A program made the position numbers and the translations under genes. Under the pieces are notes generated by a model. The model made no database searches. It saw only the letters and a list, made by a program, of their open reading frames with translations, and was not told where the DNA came from. From the NCBI GenBank assembly GCA_023460615.1, contig JAEWPL010000153.1, forward strand, positions 1-8,440: 8,440 nucleotides of DNA, written 5' to 3'. Below are positions 1 through 5,427 of this stretch, in pieces; positions within the stretch are counted from its first letter, which is position 1; each line of letters opens with the position of its first letter. This DNA is from Pseudomonadota bacterium (GTDB taxonomy: Bacteria; Pseudomonadota; Gammaproteobacteria; Enterobacterales; Succinivibrionaceae).

Positions 1-521
1 TAAATTACTGCTATTCCCTTTATAACAAGCAAGCTAACAAAGTGATTTTTAACTTATTAGATAGCCATGATATTGATAGGTTATTAACTAGATCTAAAAG
101 CTATGATAAGTTTTTACAACAATTAGCTGTGCTCTTTACTATGCCAGGATCCCCTTGTATCTACTACGGTACAGAGTTAGGTCTTGAAGGAGAGAATGAT
201 CCTTACAATCGACTACCTATGCCATGGGATAAATTAAATTCCCCTGAAGCTTTAAAGACATATCAAGCGGTAAAAGCCTTGATTGCTTTAAGAAAAGAGC
301 AAGCATCTTTACTAGGTACAGCTATTGAATGGCATGTAAATTCACAAGATAGAACTATTTGGTATACAAGAACCGGTGATGGCGATAAAGCTCCTATAAC
401 TGTTGTAATTAACGCTAACGCAGAGGCAATTAAACTTGAACAACCAATAGCTCAAATCTTATATAGCTACAAATATCAAGCTTCTACTTTAGAAGCTGGT
501 GGCTTTATAATTTATCGTTAA
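1..521 (+). CDS. GH13 alpha-glucan hydrolase (neopullulanase / maltogenic amylase-like), 3' part only
   Basis: The reading frame is open from the window edge (first full codon at base 3) to TAA at 519-521, so 172 C-terminal residues are visible and the true start lies upstream. The GTG at base 42 is an internal valine, not a start. Seen: the GH13 region IV motif NLLDSHD, with the His-Asp pair encoded at 66-71. That Asp is the transition-state-stabilising carboxylate of the family. Next comes the block MPGSPCIYYGTELGLEG-ENDPYNRLPMPWD, typical of the cyclomaltodextrinase/neopullulanase/maltogenic amylase group (GH13_20-like), then a C-terminal beta-sandwich region ending in GGFIIYR. Expected role from the family: hydrolysis of alpha-1,4 (possibly alpha-1,6) links in maltodextrins or cyclodextrins. 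The nucleophile and acid/base residues lie outside the window, so the exact specificity is not determined. Cellular location is unknown because the N-terminus is missing. A hairpin follows directly. Confidence 0.88.
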   Translation, partial: NYCYSLYNKQANKVIFNLLDSHDIDRLLTRSKSYDKFLQQLAVLFTMPGSPCIYYGTELGLEGENDPYNRLPMPWDKLNSPEALKTYQAVKALIALRKEQASLLGTAIEWHVNSQDRTIWYTRTGDGDKAPITVVINANAEAIKLEQPIAQILYSYKYQASTLEAGGFIIYR

Positions 522-525
522 ACAA

Positions 526-551
526 AAATGGAGGAGTTATCTCCTCCATTT
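526..551 (+). terminator. Hairpin terminator after the GH13 gene
   Basis: A perfect 11-bp stem (AAATGGAGGAG at 526-536 pairs with CTCCTCCATTT at 541-551) encloses the 4-base loop TTAT. It starts 4 nt after the stop codon. The 3' T-run is short (TTTGTCC) and partly inside the stem, so it is a moderate rather than ideal intrinsic terminator. It separates the amylase unit from the pst leader. Confidence 0.65.
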
Positions 552-625
552 GTCCTACCTTTATAAAACTTTTCTTTAAGTTTATTAAGCTTACGAGTTA
601 TAAAAATTTAAGTAAATTCAAACAA

Positions 626-642
626 TTAACATTTAATGTTAA
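626..642. repeat. Perfect inverted repeat TTAACATT-T-AATGTTAA in the pst leader
   Basis: Two 8-base arms (626-633 and 635-642) flank one base. A third, direct copy of TTAACATT lies at 658-665. The palindrome sits inside a second, longer-span inverted pair, GTAAATT (612-618) and AATTTAC (645-651), with nearly the same centre. It resembles an operator for a dimeric regulator upstream of the pstS promoter. The regulator is unknown, and AT-rich sequence makes chance symmetry somewhat likely. Confidence 0.5.
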
Positions 643-646
643 GTAA

Positions 647-685
647 TTTACCTAAACTTAACATTTGTCCTAAAACAATTTAACA
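647..685 (+). promoter_or_regulatory. Candidate PhoB-binding half-sites (Pho box) upstream of pstS
   Basis: Hexamers TTTACC (647-652), TTAACA (658-663) and TTAACA (680-685) lie in 11-bp register. The intervening register position, 669-674 (CCTAAA), is degenerate. Direct TTAACA-like repeats spaced by 11 bp are the known binding pattern of Bacillus PhoP. The E. coli Pho box (CTGTCAT repeats) is not evident here. The sites end about 8 nt before a candidate -10, which is where an activator replacing the -35 would bind. The operon's own PhoB is the expected ligand. Inferred from spacing and sequence only. Confidence 0.5.
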
Positions 686-692
686 CACCTTT

Positions 693-700
693 TATATCTT
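693..700 (+). promoter_or_regulatory. Candidate -10 element of the pst operon promoter
   Basis: The stretch TATATCTT contains two overlapping weak -10 hexamers (TATATC at 693 and TATCTT at 695, each 4/6 to TATAAT). No convincing -35 stands 16-18 bp upstream. The TTAACA half-sites occupy that place, as expected for an activator-dependent Pho promoter. The start would fall near 705-710, giving a leader of about 20-25 nt before the pstS ATG. Confidence 0.4.
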
Positions 701-729
701 AAAAACGTCGCTAAAAACGGAGATATAAA

Positions 730-1524
730 ATGAAATTTAAAAAGACTTTTTTAACAGCAGTTTGCGCTTGTGCAATGGGTTTTTCTTCAATGGCTAATGC
801 TGGCTCAGTAATTACCGATGGCTCTACCTCAATGGAAAAAGTTATGGGTATCCTAATTGAGTCTTTTGAAGGTAATGGCATTGATGTTACATACAATCCA
901 ACAGGTTCAGGTTCAGGTATTACTGCTGTATTAGAAGGCAGAGCTGATATCGGTTTATCATCTCGTGCTTTAAAAGCTCAAGAGCAAGAAAAATTAGTTG
1001 GTACAGATCTAGCTTACGATGCAATCGTAGTTGTTGTAAACAAGAACAATGCTTTAGCAAATATTACAACTGATCAAGTTAAAGATTTATACACTGGCAA
1101 GATCACTAATTGGAAAGAATTAGGTGGCGCTGATGCACCTGTTGTTCTAATTGGTCGTGAAGCAGGTTCAGGTACCCGTGATGGCTTTGAGTCTGTAACT
1201 GATACTAAGAATGCTTGCAAATATCGTCAAGAGTTAACCTCAACAGGTGATGTAATCACTACTGTAGGTCAGAATGAGAACGCTGTAGGTTATGCTTCTT
1301 TATCAGCTGTAAACGATACTGTTAAGGTATTAACTTTCAACGGTGTTGAGGCTTCAGAGGCAACCGTACTTGATAAGTCTTACAAGTTACAACGTCCTTT
1401 CGTATTTGTAACTCCTAAGGATAAGGCTCTATCAAAGGATGCTCAAACCTTCTTAGACTACTCTTTATCAGATGAGGCAAAGCCTTTCATTGTTAAAGCT
1501 GGTGTAGTTCCTGCTAAGAACTAA
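730..1524 (+). CDS. pstS: Periplasmic phosphate-binding protein PstS
   Basis: Captures inorganic phosphate in the periplasm and delivers it to PstCA. 264 aa, a compact PstS (E. coli mature PstS is larger). Residues 1-24 form a signal peptide: basic MKFKK, a hydrophobic core, then MANA|G for signal peptidase I. No convincing lipobox is present, although Cys12 and Cys14 lie in the leader. Phosphate-binding elements visible are DGSTSM (30-35), TGSGSGI (58-64), Asp73 in GRADIGLSSR, and GREAGSGTRDGFES (142-155) with Arg143, Ser147 and Thr149 in the usual positions. The start is supported by GGAG at 719-722, 7 nt ahead of ATG. It is first in the pst operon, behind the candidate Pho box. A strong hairpin follows, consistent with the binding protein being made in excess over the membrane subunits. 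Confidence 0.96.
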   Translation: MKFKKTFLTAVCACAMGFSSMANAGSVITDGSTSMEKVMGILIESFEGNGIDVTYNPTGSGSGITAVLEGRADIGLSSRALKAQEQEKLVGTDLAYDAIVVVVNKNNALANITTDQVKDLYTGKITNWKELGGADAPVVLIGREAGSGTRDGFESVTDTKNACKYRQELTSTGDVITTVGQNENAVGYASLSAVNDTVKVLTFNGVEASEATVLDKSYKLQRPFVFVTPKDKALSKDAQTFLDYSLSDEAKPFIVKAGVVPAKN

Positions 1525-1544
1525 GAGATTTAAATTCTAGGAAA

Positions 1545-1566
1545 AAGTAGGAGCTTGCTCCTACTT
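1545..1566 (+). terminator. Intra-operon hairpin (attenuator or mRNA 3'-end stabiliser) between pstS and pstC
   Basis: A perfect palindrome, AAGTAGGAGC-TT-GCTCCTACTT, can fold as a 9-bp stem closed by a CTTG tetraloop (1554-1557), and is followed by GTTTTATCG. It begins 20 nt after the pstS stop and ends 12 nt before the pstC ATG at 1579. The T-run is short, so partial termination or protection of the pstS 3' end is more likely than full termination. The stem also contains the only AGGAG in the gap (1549-1553). Confidence 0.7.
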
Positions 1567-1578
1567 GTTTTATCGATT

Positions 1579-2457
1579 ATGCAATTAAAATCCCATCAAG
1601 AATGTACAGATAAAATAGCTACTGTAGTTTTTACAGTACTAGGTTATTTGAATATTGTCTTTGTTGCCGTTATTTGCTTGTATCTTGTGATATCAGGTAT
1701 TCCTGCAATTGGACAAATTGGTTTTGTAGATTTCATTTTTGGTACTCAGTGGGCATCTACTGCAAGTGAACCAAAATTTGGAATCATGCCTTTTATCTTA
1801 ACTTCCGTATACGGTACTTTTGGAGCCATTTTATTAGGTCTTCCAATCGGCTTTTTTACCTCAGTATATTTAGCAAAATTTGCACCTTTAAAAATCAAAC
1901 AATTTGTCGAATCTACAGTGGATCTTTTAGCTGGTATCCCATCTGTAGTATTTGGTTTTATCGGTATGTTAGTGTTAGTACCAGGTATTCAATACTTCTT
2001 TAGTGTTCCAGACGGCTCCTCCTTATTAGCTGCAATTTTAGTATTGTCCATCATGATTTTACCTTCCATTATCAAGGTATCTATAGGTGCAATTGAAGCT
2101 GTTCCTGAAGAATATGAATTAGGCTCTTTAGCTTTAGGAGCTAACAAAGTAGAAACAGTTTACAAGGTAATGGTTCCTGCAGCTCGTCGCGGTATCGGTG
2201 TTGCTGTAGTTTTAGGTGTAGGTAGAGCAATTGGTGAAGCTATGGCGGTAATGATGGTTGCCGGTAACGTAGCTAATATGCCAGATCTTTTCGAGTCAGT
2301 TCGTTTCTTAACTACCGCCGTAGCTTCAGAAATGTCTTATTCAGCAGGTCTACAAAGACAAGCTTTGTTCTCCATTGCTTTAGTGCTATTTGTCTTCATC
2401 ATGATCATCAATGCACTATTAAATTTGGTGCTAAAAGAAAGAAAAGGCAAGAAGTAA
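1579..2457 (+). CDS. pstC: Phosphate ABC transporter permease PstC
   Basis: One of the two membrane subunits of the high-affinity phosphate importer, pairing with PstA. From ATG 1579 the protein is 292 aa with about six hydrophobic segments: roughly 13-40, 70-98, 115-140, 147-170, 203-232 and 265-287. The ABC-permease EAA loop is seen as LGSLALGANKVETVYKVMVP (181-200), where PstB docks. Other family signatures are LLAGIPSVVFGFIG (116-129) and GRAIGEAMAV. A TTG at 1555 would add eight residues, but it lies in the loop of the preceding hairpin with AGGAG one base away, so I prefer ATG 1579. That ATG has no clear Shine-Dalgarno (the upstream bases are CTTGTTTTATCGATT), which suggests low or structure-dependent initiation. 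The stop TAA directly abuts the pstA ATG, so translation is probably coupled. Confidence 0.93.
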   Translation: MQLKSHQECTDKIATVVFTVLGYLNIVFVAVICLYLVISGIPAIGQIGFVDFIFGTQWASTASEPKFGIMPFILTSVYGTFGAILLGLPIGFFTSVYLAKFAPLKIKQFVESTVDLLAGIPSVVFGFIGMLVLVPGIQYFFSVPDGSSLLAAILVLSIMILPSIIKVSIGAIEAVPEEYELGSLALGANKVETVYKVMVPAARRGIGVAVVLGVGRAIGEAMAVMMVAGNVANMPDLFESVRFLTTAVASEMSYSAGLQRQALFSIALVLFVFIMIINALLNLVLKERKGKK

Positions 2458-3312
2458 ATGAATAACGAATTAAAAAGACGAATCTACACTAGGATAATGT
2501 TGTTTTTAGCTTACCTTGCCACAGTGATGACTGTGTTTGTGGTAGGTTTTATTATCGTTTATGTGTTTGTTCGCGCAATCCCACATTTTTCTTGGCAATT
2601 ACTAACCTCCAAACCAAGTTACATCAATGAAACGATAGGTGTATTGCCAGATATTTTAAATACCATTTATATCGTCATTGCAACTTTGTGTTTTGTCCTT
2701 CCTTTAGGTGTAGGTGCAGCCATTTACTTGTCTGAGTATGCAAAGAACCTCAAGGTGAAAAGAGTCATTGAGTATGCAATTGAAAGTTTAGCTGGTATTC
2801 CATCCATTATTTATGGTTTGGTGGGTATGTTAATTTTCTGTCAGTACTTTGGTTTAAAAACCTCACTACTTGCAGGTGCTTTAACTTTAACCATTATGAA
2901 TTTGCCAACCATTATCAGAACTACTCAGGAAAGTTTAGATTCTGTACCACCTTCATATAGAGAAGGCTCTTTTGGTTTAGGTGCTAATAAATGGTATGCC
3001 ATCAGAACTGTAGTATTGCCATGCTGTATCGACGGTATTGTGACTGGTTGTATTTTAGCTATCGGCAGAATGTTAGGTGAATCTGCAGCTTTGTTATTTA
3101 CCGCAGGCTTTGCCCATAAATTAAACGGCTTTATTGATGCTTTATCCTCCTCAGGTTCAACTTTAACTGTGGCCTTGTACGTATACGCTAAAGAGCAAGG
3201 TCAGTTTGATGTAGCCTTCGTGATTGCTGCCATTATGTTGTTTATGAGCTTGCTCATTAACTTTATTGCAAGCAAGTTGTCTAAAAAAATTCAAAACAAA
3301 AGATACGCTTAA
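2458..3312 (+). CDS. pstA: Phosphate ABC transporter permease PstA
   Basis: Second membrane subunit of the phosphate importer, 284 aa, close to the family norm. Hydrophobic segments at about 13-38, 67-92, 108-131, 135-153, 190-220 and 250-272 give six predicted spans with a short basic cytoplasmic N-terminus (KRR). The EAA loop is EGSFGLGANKWYAIRTVVLP (169-188). The LAGIPSIIYGLVGM block (111-124) mirrors the equivalent block in PstC, reflecting the homology of the two permeases. ATG 2458 follows the pstC stop with no gap. AAAAGG at 2442-2447 is a weak, slightly distant ribosome site, so coupling to pstC translation is likely. The C-terminus is lysine-rich (SKLSKKIQNKR), as expected on the cytoplasmic side. 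pstB starts 11 nt downstream. Confidence 0.95.
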   Translation: MNNELKRRIYTRIMLFLAYLATVMTVFVVGFIIVYVFVRAIPHFSWQLLTSKPSYINETIGVLPDILNTIYIVIATLCFVLPLGVGAAIYLSEYAKNLKVKRVIEYAIESLAGIPSIIYGLVGMLIFCQYFGLKTSLLAGALTLTIMNLPTIIRTTQESLDSVPPSYREGSFGLGANKWYAIRTVVLPCCIDGIVTGCILAIGRMLGESAALLFTAGFAHKLNGFIDALSSSGSTLTVALYVYAKEQGQFDVAFVIAAIMLFMSLLINFIASKLSKKIQNKRYA

Positions 3313-3323
3313 AGGTAGTTTAA

Positions 3324-4082
3324 ATGAATAAGACCTTAATTGATGTAAAAAACTTTAACTTATATTATGGTGACAATCATGCTTTGCATAACATCAACAT
3401 GCAAATTTGTGAGCATGAAATTACCGCTTTAATTGGTCCATCAGGTTGTGGTAAATCCACCTTCTTACGTTGCTTAAATCGTATGAATGATTTAATTGAA
3501 GGCGTTAAGCTTGAAGGATCTATCATTTATAAAGATCAAGAGTTAGTAAACTCAAAAATTAACGTGAGCGCGCTTAGAAAGTCTGTAGGCATGGTGTTCC
3601 AAAAGCCAAATCCATTTGCTATGTCAATTTATGACAATATTGCCTATGGTCCAAGAATTCATGGCATTAAGAATCGTTCTGCTTTAGATGAGATTGTTGA
3701 AAAATCCTTAAAACGAGCTGCTATTTTTGATGAAGTAAAAGACAGATTGAAGACTTCTGCTTTAGGTTTATCTGGTGGTCAGCAGCAAAGATTGTGTATC
3801 GCAAGAGCTTTAGCTGTTGAGCCTGAAGTTCTATTGATGGACGAGCCTACCTCAGCTTTAGATCCTATTTCTACAGGCAAGATTGAAGAGCTTACCTGTG
3901 AGCTTAAGAAAAAATACACCATCGTTATTGTTACTCACAATATGCAACAAGCTTTGCGTATTTCTGATAAGACTGCGTTCTTCTTATTAGGTGATTTAAT
4001 CGAGATGGATACTACCGACAATATCTTTACAAAACCTAAGGATAAGCGTTGTGAAGATTATGTAACAGGTAGATTTGGTTAA
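3324..4082 (+). CDS. pstB: Phosphate ABC transporter ATP-binding protein PstB
   Basis: ATPase that drives phosphate import through PstC/PstA from the cytoplasmic face. 252 aa, full length for the family. Motifs in order: Walker A GPSGCGKST (38-46), Q-loop Gln93 in VFQKPNPF, ABC signature LSGGQ (149-153), Walker B VLLMDE (169-174) with catalytic Glu174, D-loop SALD (177-180) and switch His205 in VTHNMQQA. The MNDLIEG stretch and the C-terminal DYVTGRFG are characteristic of PstB among ABC ATPases, which makes phosphate rather than another substrate the confident call. Ribosome site AAAGG at 3311-3315 overlaps the pstA stop and stands 8 nt before the ATG. All catalytic residues are intact. Confidence 0.97.
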   Translation: MNKTLIDVKNFNLYYGDNHALHNINMQICEHEITALIGPSGCGKSTFLRCLNRMNDLIEGVKLEGSIIYKDQELVNSKINVSALRKSVGMVFQKPNPFAMSIYDNIAYGPRIHGIKNRSALDEIVEKSLKRAAIFDEVKDRLKTSALGLSGGQQQRLCIARALAVEPEVLLMDEPTSALDPISTGKIEELTCELKKKYTIVIVTHNMQQALRISDKTAFFLLGDLIEMDTTDNIFTKPKDKRCEDYVTGRFG

Positions 4083-4101
4083 TAAACATAAGGAGAGAAA
4101 A

Positions 4102-4752
4102 ATGCGTTATCAATTAGATCAGCTCTTAGCTCAAATCTCAAATTCTTTGATTTTAATGTCCTCTGCTTGTGAGGAGAGCTTAACAAATGCTTTTGATGCT
4201 TTTAAAGCTCACGACAAAGAAAAAGCACTATCTATTTACAATAAAGATTACGATATTCATGCTAAAGCTCGTGAAATTGAAGCTTTATGCGTTAAAGCAA
4301 TGATGCGTCAGCAACCAGTTGCTAACGATATGTTAATCATTTCGGCTACTTTAAAATTAGCCTCCGATGTTGAGCGTATCGGTACACAGGCTATTGCGAT
4401 TGCTGAAATCATTACTAATTTTGATTTCTCACATCAAGGCGATGATATTCTTCTAGTGGAGAAGATGAGTAATGAAGCTATTACCATGGTAAAAAACTGT
4501 ATTGTGTCTTTTATTAAGAAAGACTCAGAGCTTGCAAGCTCTGTAATCAAACGTGATACCGTTGTAGATAAATACTTTTTCATGGTAAAAAATGCCTTAG
4601 TGCAAGCTATTAAAAAGTCTAATGATGATGCAGAATTCTCACTAGATTTATTGATGATTGCTAAATACTTAGAGCGTATTGGTGATCATGCTTGTAATGT
4701 GGCAAAATGCACACAGTACGTGTTAACTGGTAAGTTAAAAGATCAGGAGTAA
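4102..4752 (+). CDS. phoU: Phosphate signalling/transport regulator PhoU
   Basis: PhoU couples the Pst transporter to PhoR, keeping the kinase off when phosphate is plentiful. 216 aa and predicted all-helical, with the two-fold repeated three-helix PhoU domain (about 10-105 and 120-208). The family metal-binding motif ExxxD is intact in the second repeat as ERIGD (191-195). In the first repeat it reads ERIGT (91-95), with Thr95 where Asp is usual. Start: ATG 4102 is preceded by AGGAG (4091-4095) at a 6-nt gap, an excellent ribosome site. An in-frame TTG at 4075 would overlap pstB and lacks such a site, so the nine-residue extension is rejected. The gene starts 19 nt after the pstB stop and ends 3 nt before phoB. 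Confidence 0.95.
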   Translation: MRYQLDQLLAQISNSLILMSSACEESLTNAFDAFKAHDKEKALSIYNKDYDIHAKAREIEALCVKAMMRQQPVANDMLIISATLKLASDVERIGTQAIAIAEIITNFDFSHQGDDILLVEKMSNEAITMVKNCIVSFIKKDSELASSVIKRDTVVDKYFFMVKNALVQAIKKSNDDAEFSLDLLMIAKYLERIGDHACNVAKCTQYVLTGKLKDQE

Positions 4753-4755
4753 TAC

Positions 4756-5427
4756 ATGATTTATTGTGTTGAAGATGATGCTGATATTCGTGAGCTTGAA
4801 CTTTACACTTTAAGCTCTATGGGCTTTGAAGCACAAGGGTTTGTGGATGGTAAAAGCTTTTTTGAAAAGTTAAAGGCTGAAAAACCAGATCTTGTAGTAC
4901 TTGATGTGATGTTACCAGATGTCAGTGGTGTGGATGTTTTAAAACGCTTAAAGTCCAATCCTAAAACAGCTGATCTTCCTGTGATTATGGCTACAGCTCG
5001 TGGCGCTGAATTTGAAAAGATCAAAGCTTTAGATCTTGGTGCTGATGATTATTTGACTAAACCATTTTCTATGATGGAAATGGTTGCTAGAATCAAAGCT
5101 ATTTTACGTCGTACTCAAAACAATAAAGAGACAAAAGGTGAAGTTAAGTTTGGTCCGATTGTAATCAATGAAGTAAAGCACACAGCTTTAGTTGAAGACA
5201 ATAAACTTGATTTATCCTTAAAAGAGTTTGAGTTGTTACTATTGTTAATCAAACACCCTGGTCGTGTTTATAGCAGAGATGAGCTATTAAACTTAATTTG
5301 GGGAATTGATTATGATGGTGAAAATCGCACCGTGGATGTTCATATTAGAGCTTTGCGCTCAAAATTAGGATCTTTTGATTCTATTATTCAAACTGTACGT
5401 GGTATTGGTTATAAGGCTGACGCATGA
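4756..5427 (+). CDS. phoB: Response regulator PhoB (OmpR/PhoB family)
   Basis: Phosphorylation-activated transcription factor for phosphate-starvation genes, partner of the PhoR encoded next to it. 223 aa. Receiver domain (about 1-118): acidic pocket Glu6-Asp7, phospho-acceptor Asp50 in LVVLDVMLPD, switch Thr80 and Lys102 in YLTKPF. Winged-helix DNA-binding domain (about 128-222): LSLKEFELLLLLIKHPGRVYSRDELL, then the recognition-helix region NRTVDVHIRALRSKLG and the wing VRGIGYKADA. The N-terminus starts almost directly with the acidic pocket (MIYCVEDD), shorter than E. coli PhoB and, from memory, like clostridial regulators. Ribosome site CAGGAG (4744-4749) lies in the last phoU codons, 6 nt before ATG. 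The TGA stop overlaps the phoR start (ATGA). It likely binds the TTAACA half-sites at 647-685. Confidence 0.94.
   Translation: MIYCVEDDADIRELELYTLSSMGFEAQGFVDGKSFFEKLKAEKPDLVVLDVMLPDVSGVDVLKRLKSNPKTADLPVIMATARGAEFEKIKALDLGADDYLTKPFSMMEMVARIKAILRRTQNNKETKGEVKFGPIVINEVKHTALVEDNKLDLSLKEFELLLLLIKHPGRVYSRDELLNLIWGIDYDGENRTVDVHIRALRSKLGSFDSIIQTVRGIGYKADA

Noticed and set aside
42..44. GTG at 42 as a start for the GH13 fragment
   Set aside because: The frame stays open to the window edge and the upstream residues fit the family, so this is an internal valine.
566..583. Short inverted repeat AAACTT/AAGTTT after the amylase terminator
   Set aside because: Only six AT-rich pairs with a six-base loop, expected by chance in this composition.
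711..896. Minus-strand open frame opposite the pstS start
   Set aside because: No ribosome site or recognisable protein. It mirrors pstS codons and overlaps its signal peptide region.
1555..1578. TTG at 1555 as the pstC start, adding MLLLVLSI
   Set aside because: It lies in the loop of a perfect hairpin, with AGGAG only one base upstream. ATG 1579 gives a normal PstC N-terminus.
4075..4101. TTG at 4075 as the phoU start
   Set aside because: It overlaps the end of pstB and has no ribosome site. ATG 4102 has AGGAG at ideal spacing and a typical PhoU N-terminus.
4803..5024. Minus-strand open frame inside phoB
   Set aside because: Antisense shadow of a well-conserved receiver domain, with no independent support.
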